A stretch of 64,000 bases of DNA from Peptoniphilus_A harei_B (GTDB lineage Bacteria > Bacillota > Clostridia > Tissierellales > Peptoniphilaceae), in assembly GCA_032560695.1 (NCBI GenBank), contig JAWGHR010000002.1, positions 62,001 through 126,000 of the forward strand, read 5' to 3'. Both the position numbers and the translations under genes were made by a program. Positions 17,057 through 24,623 of this stretch are shown one piece after another. The notes under the pieces are model-generated. The model searched no databases. It saw only the letters and a program-made list of their open reading frames with translations, and was not told the origin of the DNA. How positions within the stretch are numbered: position 1 is the first letter of the stretch; the number at the start of each line of letters is the position of its first letter.

Positions 17057-18691
17057 TTAGTTTGTTTTATCAAGTTCCTTCGAAATTACATCCCAAATAT
17101 TTGAAGTTTCAAATCCAAGTCTCCAGCTTCCAACACCTGCTAGGTTATACTTGTTAACAAGAGATACTTTTTTCTCAAGTGAGTTTGCATCTTCAATCCA
17201 AATTTTATAGTCTGCGTTATTTTCTTGATATTCAATATAATTTTGTTGTGACTCTTCATCCCAAACTGGTTTTAGACCTTTAGCTGCAATTATTCTAGCA
17301 ACTTCATCCATAGAAATTGTCTTAGAAGTCACCTTGCCGCCAGCTTCCTTCCATAATCTTGTGTATAATGGAACTCCGAGAATCATTTTTTTATTTGGAA
17401 TGCTTCTAAATAATACGTTGACAGATCCCTCTACCCATTTATATTGGGCAACAGATCCAGCCTTATCAGAAGATCCCCAGTGTTGGTCGTAGGCCATTAC
17501 TACCATATAATCGGCTATCTCAGCAAGAGCTTTCCTGTCATAAGGTTCCTTTGTAACATCAGCTGATATTTGTGGTGTAACGTCAATAGTTATTATGAAG
17601 TCATCACCTGCAGCTTGTCTAAATTCTCTTACAAAGTCTGTTATATAATCTCTATCGTCAATGTTTGTATGTTCGAAGTCAATATTTATTCCCTTCATGC
17701 CATACTTCTTGCAAAGCTCAAGAGTTTTATTTATAACTTTTTTACGAGTGTTTTCATTTGATAGGGCCTCATGAGTTATATTCGGATCAAAGGAGTTATC
17801 AAGATATGCCCAGACGTCTATTCCTAAGTCCTTATATTTTTTTATATAATTTTGATTTCCCCTATCAATCATATCTCCATTGCCATTTCTAATGGAAAAC
17901 CATGTTGGAATTATTACATCAAGTCCCTTTATGTCCTTAATTTGGTTTATCTTGTCTTCAGAATGTTCTGCATAAGTGTAATCCCATGTTAAATTAATTG
18001 GACCATCAGATGATTTTTTTGAAGTTGACTTGAAAGAAACTTTTTCAAAGTTTTCATCAAGATCCTTCTTTAAAACATAGCCAGCATATCCTTCTGGCAT
18101 CCTAACCTTGCAGAACTTACCCTTTTCTTCATATACATAAAGTTTTTCTCCTTGTGGAAGCTTCTTTATAATTGGGCTCCTCTTAGAAGCAGATTCTCTT
18201 AATAGAGTTTCTGATGAAGTCTTTGTTAGGTCATATTCCTTGTCCCTGTAGTCAAGAATAAGTAGTCTAATGTCCTTGTCGTATCTTAATCTAACGTCAT
18301 AGTCGTAGATAAAGGCTTCAATAGGAAGCATAATCTTTCCATTTTTTTCAATAACAGGAGCTCTTAAATCAATTGTCCCACTGTTAAACTTTGCTTCATA
18401 TTCATTTAATTTTAAAATTTTATTAGCATGATCGTTATTGATTTTTACTTCACCAGTTGACTCATCATATTCTATTCCCTTATCAAGGTACTCTTTTATG
18501 TAGTCTAGTGAAAGATAAATCATTCCATCTTCAATGGAAAAGTCTTCCTTATCAATATCCTTGTCTTCTGTCAAAAAGTTAAACTTATCGTACTTAGTTG
18601 AGATTTTGCTAGTTCCTCTATTTTCAACAAATAAAAATGCACCAGCTGCTAGGACAATTATTAACAATAGTCCCATAAAAAGTTTTTTCAT
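17057..18691 (-). CDS. Exported GH18-type glycosidase with SH3-like domain
   Basis: This protein of about 544 aa has an N-terminal membrane/signal segment (LFMGLLLIIVLAAGAFLFV). Next comes a copper-amine-oxidase-N-like domain (about 45-150, with VIEKNGKIMLPIEAF), an SH3-like domain (about 165-225, RESASKRSPIIKKLPQGEK) and a C-terminal GH18 barrel (about 240-545). The barrel motif GINIDFE supplies the catalytic Glu in a degenerate DxxDxDxE, and YMVVMAYDQHWGS is typical of YaaH/SleL-like enzymes that cut peptidoglycan N-acetylglucosamine linkages. The start at 18691 is chosen because a GTG further up lies in the GGGTG ribosome-binding site. A cell-surface wall-remodelling role is inferred. Confidence 0.82.
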   Translation of the reverse strand: MKKLFMGLLLIIVLAAGAFLFVENRGTSKISTKYDKFNFLTEDKDIDKEDFSIEDGMIYLSLDYIKEYLDKGIEYDESTGEVKINNDHANKILKLNEYEAKFNSGTIDLRAPVIEKNGKIMLPIEAFIYDYDVRLRYDKDIRLLILDYRDKEYDLTKTSSETLLRESASKRSPIIKKLPQGEKLYVYEEKGKFCKVRMPEGYAGYVLKKDLDENFEKVSFKSTSKKSSDGPINLTWDYTYAEHSEDKINQIKDIKGLDVIIPTWFSIRNGNGDMIDRGNQNYIKKYKDLGIDVWAYLDNSFDPNITHEALSNENTRKKVINKTLELCKKYGMKGINIDFEHTNIDDRDYITDFVREFRQAAGDDFIITIDVTPQISADVTKEPYDRKALAEIADYMVVMAYDQHWGSSDKAGSVAQYKWVEGSVNVLFRSIPNKKMILGVPLYTRLWKEAGGKVTSKTISMDEVARIIAAKGLKPVWDEESQQNYIEYQENNADYKIWIEDANSLEKKVSLVNKYNLAGVGSWRLGFETSNIWDVISKELDKTN

Positions 18692-18734
18692 AATTATCAC
18701 CCTTTATTAAATTATTTGCTCAAAATAAAAGATA

Positions 18735-18757
18735 CTAAAAATAGGACTTAAAGTCCC
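18735..18757 (-). terminator. Weak terminator after rplS
   Basis: GGACT and AGTCC form a short 5-bp stem with a 3-nt loop, followed by TATTTTTAG on the minus strand. It is 5 nt after the rplS stop codon. The stem is short, so this call is tentative. Confidence 0.45.
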
Positions 18758-18761
18758 ATTC

Positions 18762-19109
18762 TCAGTAATTTGTTTTTTCTCTAACTTTTGCAGCCTTACC
18801 TTGTCTATCTCTAAGATAGTAAAGTTTAGCACGTCTAACTCTACCCTTTCTTGTAACTACAAGATCAGCAATTCTTGGTGAGTTAAGTAGGAAAGTTCTT
18901 TCAACTCCAATACCGTAAGAAATTCTTCTTACTGTGAAAGTCTTTCTAGCGCCTTTTCCTTGAATTTTTAAAACAGTACCATCGAATACTTGGATTCTTT
19001 GTCTTTCGCCTTCGATAATTCTGTAGTGAACGCTAACTGTATCTCCAACATTAAATTTAGGTAAGTTTTCATTTATTTGTTCAGCTTCAATAGCTCTAAT
19101 ATAATCCAT
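18762..19109 (-). CDS. rplS: 50S ribosomal protein L19
   Basis: This 115-aa protein has the bL19 length and sequence: FNVGDTVSVHYRIIEGERQRIQVFDGTVL, then GARKTFTVRRISYGIGVERTF and RVRRAKLYYLRDRQGKAAKV. It sits at the 30S-50S interface. GGAGGT lies before the ATG; the gene overlaps the end of trmD by 14 nt and ends the ylxM-ffh-rpsP-khpA-rimM-trmD-rplS operon. Confidence 0.98.
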   Translation of the reverse strand: MDYIRAIEAEQINENLPKFNVGDTVSVHYRIIEGERQRIQVFDGTVLKIQGKGARKTFTVRRISYGIGVERTFLLNSPRIADLVVTRKGRVRRAKLYYLRDRQGKAAKVREKTNY

Positions 19110-19839
19110 TGTCTTTACCTCCTTCCAGTAAATCTTTCAAAATATCTTTTTCTTCATCATTTAAAATTTTATCTTTTAATAAGTCTGGCCTTTTCTGTAA
19201 AGTATTTTTAATAGACTCTCTAAGTCTATACTTCCTAATTTTTTCATGATCTCCACTTAAAAGAATATCAGGAACTTCAAGTCCTCTAAATTCTCTTGGC
19301 CTAGTGTATTGTGGATGTTCTAAAAGTCCATTGTAGTGTGATTCGTCTTCAAAGGACTCATCACTTGCAAGTACACCATCAAGAAGTCTTGACACGCCAT
19401 CAATAACAACCATAGACGCCAACTCTCCACCAGTTAAAACATAATCACCAATGGAAATTTCTTCATCTACATAATTTTCAATGACCCTATTGTCAATGCC
19501 TTCATAGTGACCGTTTAAAAGAATTATGTGTTCTTCCTCTTTTAGGTCTTTTAGCTTGTCCTGTGTAAGCACCTTGCCCTGTGGGGACATATAATAAACC
19601 TTGGAGTTTTCTGTCTTTACAGATTCTATTGCCTCTACTATTGGTTTAATTTGCATCAGCATACCAGGTCCACCGCCATAGGGATAATCATCAACTTGTA
19701 AATATTTATTGATGGCAAAATCTCTAATATCTACAGTTTCTAATTCTAACTTTCCTTGGCCAATAGATCTTCCAACAATAGAAAAATCTCTAATATTATT
19801 TATGAAATCGGGAAATAATGTTAAAACACTAATTTTCAC
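19096..19839 (-). CDS. trmD: tRNA (guanine-37-N1) methyltransferase
   Basis: This 247-aa SPOUT methyltransferase has the trefoil-knot SAM site ILLNGHYEGIDNRVIENYVDEEISIGDYVLTGGELAS, and GLLEHPQYTRPREF carries the catalytic Asp/Arg region typical of TrmD. It methylates G37 of tRNAs to prevent frameshifting. The start is GTG at 19839, overlapping the rimM stop codon by 4 nt, with AAGGA upstream. Confidence 0.97.
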   Translation of the reverse strand: MKISVLTLFPDFINNIRDFSIVGRSIGQGKLELETVDIRDFAINKYLQVDDYPYGGGPGMLMQIKPIVEAIESVKTENSKVYYMSPQGKVLTQDKLKDLKEEEHIILLNGHYEGIDNRVIENYVDEEISIGDYVLTGGELASMVVIDGVSRLLDGVLASDESFEDESHYNGLLEHPQYTRPREFRGLEVPDILLSGDHEKIRKYRLRESIKNTLQKRPDLLKDKILNDEEKDILKDLLEGGKDNGLY

Positions 19840-20339
19840 AAAATCATTCCTTCTATTAACTTAATAGTTATTGTTGAATCTATTTTTTTTATAAATTCTT
19901 TTACTCCAGGCACTTGATAAGTTTCCTTATACTTGCCTTCTATGACAAAAATATCATTAGCAGGATACTCCAATACTTCCTTTAAGACTCCAACGTAGTT
20001 CCCGTCAGTGTCATAAACTTCTTTTCCAATTAAATCGGAAACATAATATTGGTCTTCCTTTAGTTCTAACCTGTCTTCATCTTTAATATAAATGTTAGAC
20101 CCCTTTAAGTTGAGGACATCATTTATATTTTCATAACCTTCAAAGCTTAAGTAGACAAAATCATTAACACGAACTTTTTTAATAAAAAATTCTTTTAAAT
20201 CTTCACCTACAAAGACACTTTCAAGTTTAGAAAACCTCTTTTTGTCAAAGGTATAAGGATCAACCTTAAGTTCTCCCTTAATACCGTGAGTATTAATTAT
20301 TTTACCAATGCAAGTAATTGAATCTTTAATATTCTTCAA
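19836..20339 (-). CDS. rimM: 16S rRNA processing factor RimM
   Basis: This 167-aa protein has an N-terminal RimM domain (IGKIINTHGIKGELKVDPYT) and a C-terminal PRC-barrel (QYYVSDLIGKEVYDTDGNYVGVLKEVLEYPANDIFVIEG). It binds S19 and helps mature the 30S head. The start is TTG, overlapping the end of khpA by 14 nt, with a poor ribosome-binding site; translational coupling to khpA is the likely entry. Confidence 0.93.
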   Translation of the reverse strand: MKNIKDSITCIGKIINTHGIKGELKVDPYTFDKKRFSKLESVFVGEDLKEFFIKKVRVNDFVYLSFEGYENINDVLNLKGSNIYIKDEDRLELKEDQYYVSDLIGKEVYDTDGNYVGVLKEVLEYPANDIFVIEGKYKETYQVPGVKEFIKKIDSTITIKLIEGMIL

Positions 20340-20559
20340 TTTCTAAATTAACCTTTACATCTTCTTTTAGTGAAACAGCTTTTAAAATTGCTCTTATTGC
20401 CTTAGCAATTCTACCTTGTTTGCCAATAACTTTTCCCATATCATTTGATGCAACTTTAAGAGTAATATCAATTGAATTATCATTCTTAGTCATTGCCACA
20501 TCAACTGAAGAAGGATCGTCAACTAAAGATTTAGCAATATATTCAATTAATTCAACCAT
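20326..20559 (-). CDS. khpA: KH-domain RNA-binding protein KhpA
   Basis: This is a 77-aa single KH-domain protein with the GxxG loop in GKVIGKQGRIAKAIR. The ATG at 20559 is preferred because GGAGG lies 5 nt before it; a TTG four codons earlier overlaps that site. In Firmicutes KhpA pairs with KhpB (Jag) to bind RNA and influence cell division and elongation. It follows rpsP by 20 nt, the position of B. subtilis ylqC. Confidence 0.93.
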   Translation of the reverse strand: MVELIEYIAKSLVDDPSSVDVAMTKNDNSIDITLKVASNDMGKVIGKQGRIAKAIRAILKAVSLKEDVKVNLEIEEY

Positions 20560-20579
20560 TTGGTCCTCCAAACATACTG

Positions 20580-20894
20580 TTATTCAGTAGCTTCTGATTC
20601 ACTTGCTTCTGCTGTATTATTTGAGTTTGCACCAGCGCTGTACACTGAGTTTTCTCTGAAAAGTCTGTCAACTGTATCAGTAGGTTTTGCACCATTCTTA
20701 ATCCAGTTGTTAGCTTTTTCTGCATCTACAACAACTTTCTTAGGAGTTGTAAGTGGGTTATAATAACCAATCTCCTCGATGAATTTTCCATCTCTAGGAC
20801 TTCTAGAGTCTGCTACAACTATTCTATAAAAGGGTGTTTTCTTAGCACCCATTCTTCTAAGTCTAATTTTAACTGCCAAATTATTCACCTCCAC
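20580..20894 (-). CDS. rpsP: 30S ribosomal protein S16
   Basis: This 104-aa bS16 begins with VKIRLRRMGAKKTPFYRIVVADSRSPRDGKFIEEIGYYNP, the family core. After residue 80 it has a Ser/Ala/Asn/Glu-rich tail (SVYSAGANSNNTAEASESEATE) longer than the minimal protein; such tails vary widely in this family. It lies between ffh and khpA as in other Firmicutes. Confidence 0.97.
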   Translation of the reverse strand: MEVNNLAVKIRLRRMGAKKTPFYRIVVADSRSPRDGKFIEEIGYYNPLTTPKKVVVDAEKANNWIKNGAKPTDTVDRLFRENSVYSAGANSNNTAEASESEATE

Positions 20895-20928
20895 AATAAA
20901 ATTTATATATTAAAATATATAAGCTAAC

Positions 20929-22266
20929 TTAAAAGGAAAAAGGTAATTTAAACTTTCTCTTTCCCATTGTCTTGGACATGTTTCCAAATTGTTTCATCAT
21001 CTTTCTCATGTCCTTAAACTGTTTAATCAGTTTGTTTACATCAGCTGGACTAGTTCCAGATCCCTTTGCAATTCTCTTCCTTCTGGAAGAATCTATAATT
21101 TCTGGCTTTTGTCTTTCCTTCTTAGTCATGGAAAGAATAATAGCCTCTACTTTAGCAAATTCATTATCAGGTAAACTGATACCCTTTAGAGCCTTGCTGT
21201 TCATACCAGGAATCATTCCTATTATGTCTTCAAGTGGCCCCATATTTTTCATTTGTTGCATTTGATCTAGGAAATCTTCAAAAGTGAAAGTCGACTTCCT
21301 AAGTTTTTCTTCAAGTTCCTTTGCCTTTTTATCATCAACAGCTGATTGTGCCTTTTCGATTAAGGAGAGCACATCTCCCATTCCAAGTATTCTTGAAGCC
21401 ATTCTATCTGGGTGGAAGACTTCAATGTTGTCCATTTTTTCACCACTGGCGATAAACTTAATAGGAACATCCGTAACTGACCTAATTGATAGGGCAGCAC
21501 CACCTCTGGCATCACCATCAAGTTTAGTTAAGATAACACCAGTTAACTTTAACATATCATCAAAAGTATCAGCCACATTTACAGCATCTTGACCTGTCAT
21601 TGCATCAAGGACAAGAAGAACTTCAGATGGTTCAAGTGCCTCATGAATATCTTGAAGCTCCTTCATAAGGGCCTCATCTATGTGAAGTCTACCTGCAGTA
21701 TCAATGATGACAACATCATTTCCATTTTTCTTAGCATGCTCAAGAGCTGCTTTAGAAATATCAACTGGAGAAATTTTATCTCCCATAGTAAATACTGGAG
21801 TATCAACAGACTCACCTACAACTTGAAGTTGTTTTATAGCTGCTGGCCTGTAAACGTCACAAGCAACTAAAAGAGGTCTCTTTCCATCTTTTTTTAATTT
21901 ATTGGCAAGCTTACCACTTGTAGTAGTTTTACCTGCACCTTGAAGACCACACATCATTATAACTGTTGGTTTCTTTGAGAAGTCAATTTTAACTTCGCTA
22001 GTACCCATAAGCTTTGTGAGTTCTTCGTTAACAATTTTTATTACTTGCTGGCCTGGAGTTAGGGATTCTAAAACTTCTTTTCCCAAAGCCCTTTCTTTTA
22101 CTGTCTTAACAAAGTCTTTTACAACTCTGAAGTTTACGTCAGCTTCAAGAAGTGCAAGTTTTACCTCACGCATTGCTGCGTCAATATCTTTCTCAGATAA
22201 TTTACCTTTGCCTCTTAAGTTTTGCAAAGTATTTTGCAATTTATCGGATAAACTTTCGAATACCAA
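20929..22266 (-). CDS. ffh: Signal recognition particle GTPase Ffh
   Basis: This 445-aa SRP54 protein has an N-terminal four-helix bundle, a G domain with G1 GLQGAGKTTT (107-116), DTAGRLH and TKLDGDARGGAALS, and a Met-rich M domain (about 300-445) ending MRKMMKQFGNMSKTMGKRKFK. It binds signal sequences and 4.5S RNA, and works with FtsY, encoded one transcription unit upstream. It follows ylxM by 11 nt. Confidence 0.98.
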   Translation of the reverse strand: MVFESLSDKLQNTLQNLRGKGKLSEKDIDAAMREVKLALLEADVNFRVVKDFVKTVKERALGKEVLESLTPGQQVIKIVNEELTKLMGTSEVKIDFSKKPTVIMMCGLQGAGKTTTSGKLANKLKKDGKRPLLVACDVYRPAAIKQLQVVGESVDTPVFTMGDKISPVDISKAALEHAKKNGNDVVIIDTAGRLHIDEALMKELQDIHEALEPSEVLLVLDAMTGQDAVNVADTFDDMLKLTGVILTKLDGDARGGAALSIRSVTDVPIKFIASGEKMDNIEVFHPDRMASRILGMGDVLSLIEKAQSAVDDKKAKELEEKLRKSTFTFEDFLDQMQQMKNMGPLEDIIGMIPGMNSKALKGISLPDNEFAKVEAIILSMTKKERQKPEIIDSSRRKRIAKGSGTSPADVNKLIKQFKDMRKMMKQFGNMSKTMGKRKFKLPFSF

Positions 22267-22277
22267 AAATCCACCTC

Positions 22278-22634
22278 CTAGTCAAAAAGTATTTCTCTAA
22301 GTTCTTTAATTTTCAAATTATTGTTTTGACTTAAAGTTTCTTTTTCTATACTTTCTAAAATGCTTTCTATTTTTTCATTTTTTATTTGTTTGTTAGCTTC
22401 TTCTTTATTTGCATTTTTTATAAGCTCAAGTTTTGCTTCAAACTCTTCTAAATTGTTTTCTGCTCTCTTTAAGTTGTCGAACACTGCTTGCTTAGATATA
22501 TTAAGTTCAGAAGAAATCTCGTTGATTGTGCAATCATAAACATAATACATTAGGGCAGCCTTCATCTGCTTTTCAGTAAGAAGCTTTCCGTAGAAATCAA
22601 GTAAGCTGTTCATCCTGAAAAATTTCTCATTCAT
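22278..22634 (-). CDS. ylxM: YlxM, helix-turn-helix partner of SRP
   Basis: This 118-aa protein has a sigma-70 region 4-like helix-turn-helix: LTEKQMKAALMYYVYDCTINEISSELNISKQAVFDNLKRAENNLEEFE. YlxM/p13 proteins modulate SRP and are always next to ffh, as here. The C-terminal tail is Lys/Glu-rich. The ATG at 22634 has GGTGA 5 nt upstream. It leads the SRP-ribosomal operon. Confidence 0.9.
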   Translation of the reverse strand: MNEKFFRMNSLLDFYGKLLTEKQMKAALMYYVYDCTINEISSELNISKQAVFDNLKRAENNLEEFEAKLELIKNANKEEANKQIKNEKIESILESIEKETLSQNNNLKIKELREILFD

Positions 22635-22683
22635 TATATCACCATTTTTCTTGAGAGGTCAACCTCTTTACTTGACCTATCTA

Positions 22684-22712
22684 ATTCTAACTAATAGCCC
22701 ACTTAATGTCAA
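22684..22712 (-). promoter_or_regulatory. Promoter of ylxM-ffh-rplS operon
   Basis: On the minus strand TTGACA and TAGAAT are separated by exactly 17 nt. The predicted transcript starts near 22677. Its leader opens with two overlapping inverted repeats: GGTCAA with TTGACC (22657-22677) and the 14-bp palindrome AGAGGTTGACCTCT (22654-22667). These could form alternative 5' hairpins. Confidence 0.7.
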
Positions 22713-22831
22713 CAATTATTTTAAATTTTTTTAGTTTTTTTATAGTTTTTTAGGATCTTTTTATATTATCGCTAGCCTTTGTATTCAATGACTTTAATAA
22801 CTTTTTAGAATTTTATAAAATAACAAAATCA

Positions 22832-22975
22832 TATGACGTCATAAGAATTTATGACTTCATAATTTTCTATTAGCTTATAAATTTTTATGACTCAATAGGT
22901 TTTTATAACTCAGTAATTCTTTATAACTTAGTCAGCTTTTATGACTTAATAGATCTTTATGACTTTATAAAATTT
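22832..22975. repeat. 18-bp tandem array A (8 monomers)
   Basis: Eight 18-bp monomers lie in perfect register at 22832, 22850, 22868, 22886, 22904, 22922, 22940 and 22958. The consensus is about TATGACTTnATAAnnnTT. The first monomers hold the palindromes TATGACGTCATA and TTATGACTTCATAA; later ones are degenerate. A related copy out of register is at 22787. Every frame is broken by stop codons, so it is not a coding repeat. The rest of the 22635-23108 gap holds the ylxM promoter and the ftsY terminator. The same monomer and period occur at 31368 and 57491. Confidence 0.85.
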
Positions 22976-23065
22976 TATTTTTAAAATTTTCAAGCTCCTT
23001 AAAATAATTTTTCCACAATAAATCCTTCAAATAATTTTACAAAAACCATCACTTAAAAGTTAGCA

Positions 23066-23093
23066 ATAAAAAAGTAGGCCCTAATACCTACTT
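23066..23093 (-). terminator. Intrinsic terminator after ftsY
   Basis: AAGTAGG and CCTACTT form a perfect 7-bp stem with an 8-nt loop, followed by TTTTTTATT on the minus strand, 16 nt after the ftsY stop codon. Confidence 0.85.
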
Positions 23094-23108
23094 AATATTT
23101 TTATAAAT

Positions 23109-24614
23109 TTATCCAAAAATTGTTTCTAAGAAGCTATCGATGTTGAAGTCTTGAAGGTCGTCTATGCCTTCCCCGACTCCAATAAGCTTAATAGGAATTC
23201 CAAGCTCTGATTGAAGAGCAACAACAACGCCACCCTTGGCTGTTCCGTCAAGCTTTGTTAGTGCAATTCCTGTTATGTCAGTTGCTTCTCTAAATGTCTT
23301 AGCTTGGTTAATTGCATTTTGACCTGTTGTTGAGTCAAGTACCAATAAGTTTTCACGATTTGCTTCTGGGAACTTGTTAGAAATAATCCTATTAATTTTT
23401 TCAAGTTCCTTCATTAGATTAGACTTGTTGTGAAGTCTTCCTGCTGTGTCAACTATTAAGACGTCAGTTTTTCTAGCCTTGGCTGCTTCAATTGCATCGA
23501 AAACAACTGCTGCCGGATCTGAGCCTTCAGCGTGACTAATTATATCAACGTGAGCCCTATTGCCCCATTCTTTTAATTGGTCAATAGCTGCTGCCCTAAA
23601 GGTATCTGCTGCACAAACAAGAACTGACTTACCCTCTCTTTTAAATCTAGAAGAAAGCTTACCAATAGTTGTTGTCTTACCAACTCCATTTACTCCAACT
23701 ACTAAAATAATCACAGGTGGTTCTGTATTAATTGGAGTGTTTAATTCAGGATTCATAAGTTTTTTTGCTTCTGCCATTAAAAGAGGTTTAACTTCTTGAG
23801 GGTCATTAATCTTCTCCCTGATTATTGTTTCACGCAAGTTGTCAATTAGCTTCATTGTGGTTTCCATTCCAATGTCAGCTGATATTAAAATATCCTCAAG
23901 GTCTTCAAGCATTTCGTCATCAATCTTGACATAAGCACCTAAGACAGTGTTGATTTTAATTCCAACTTCTTTTCTAGTCTTGTCTAGACCTTCCTTTAGT
24001 CTTTGGAAAAGTGAAACTTTTTTTGGCTCTTCTTCTATCTCTTTATTTGTTTCTACTTCAACTACTTCTTCAGTGTTTTCAGCTTCCTTAGTTTCTTCTT
24101 TTGCGTCTTCTCTAGCTTCTTCCTTTTGCTCTAGAGCATCTTCAATAACTTCCTTGTCCTTGAAGGCTTCATTCGTATCTTCTATTTTTTCTGAAGTTTC
24201 TACATCTTCTTCAGAAAGTTTTCCTTCTTCAGATACTTCTTCAAGCTTTTCATGAATTTCTTCTATTTCTTCTTGGACTTCTTCTCTTGCTTCTTTCTTT
24301 TGTTCTAAAGCATCTTCAATAACTTCCCTGTCCTTGAAGGCTTCGTTTGTATCCTCGATATCTTCGGAAGTTTCTACATCTTCATCAGAAAGATTCCCTT
24401 CTTCAGATACTTCTTCTAGCTTTTCATGTATTTCTTCTATTTCTTCTTGGACTTCTTCGTCCTTACTTTCTTCATTTACTTCTTCATGAATAAGCTCTTC
24501 TTCTGGATTTTCTACTTCAGGTTCAACTTCTTCAGAAAGATTTTCTTCAATTAACTCTTCCTTATTTTCTTTGTCATCTTTTTTCTTAAATTTATCCTTA
24601 AACCAATTAAACAT
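23109..24614 (-). CDS. ftsY: Signal recognition particle receptor FtsY
   Basis: This 501-aa protein has an acidic, Glu-rich N-terminal A domain (about 1-198) and a conserved NG GTPase domain (about 200-501) with GVNGVGKTTT, DTAGRLHNKSNLM, LDSTTGQNA and TKLDGTAKGG. FtsY receives SRP-ribosome complexes at the membrane. The A domain contains a tandem duplication of 58 residues: the block starting at Glu53 is repeated from Glu111, both beginning EEVQEEIEEIHEKLEEVS. Overall length exceeds the usual 320-400 aa for Gram-positive FtsY because of this domain. It lies 9 nt downstream of smc. Confidence 0.96.
   Translation of the reverse strand: MFNWFKDKFKKKDDKENKEELIEENLSEEVEPEVENPEEELIHEEVNEESKDEEVQEEIEEIHEKLEEVSEEGNLSDEDVETSEDIEDTNEAFKDREVIEDALEQKKEAREEVQEEIEEIHEKLEEVSEEGKLSEEDVETSEKIEDTNEAFKDKEVIEDALEQKEEAREDAKEETKEAENTEEVVEVETNKEIEEEPKKVSLFQRLKEGLDKTRKEVGIKINTVLGAYVKIDDEMLEDLEDILISADIGMETTMKLIDNLRETIIREKINDPQEVKPLLMAEAKKLMNPELNTPINTEPPVIILVVGVNGVGKTTTIGKLSSRFKREGKSVLVCAADTFRAAAIDQLKEWGNRAHVDIISHAEGSDPAAVVFDAIEAAKARKTDVLIVDTAGRLHNKSNLMKELEKINRIISNKFPEANRENLLVLDSTTGQNAINQAKTFREATDITGIALTKLDGTAKGGVVVALQSELGIPIKLIGVGEGIDDLQDFNIDSFLETIFG
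24111..24458 (-). repeat. 174-bp in-frame tandem duplication in ftsY
   Basis: Residues 53-110 and 111-168 of FtsY are near-identical 58-aa units, corresponding to two 174-bp units at 24285-24458 and 24111-24284. Substitutions between them are few (for example GNLSDED versus GKLSEED), so the duplication looks recent or maintained by conversion. Confidence 0.85.
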
Positions 24615-24623
24615 ATCTATCTC

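Noticed and set aside
22633..22638. TTGACC-18-TATAAT promoter overlapping the ylxM start
   Set aside because: The -10 would overlap the ATG itself, leaving no leader for the GGTGA ribosome-binding site; the TTGACA-17-TAGAAT at 22684-22712 fits better.
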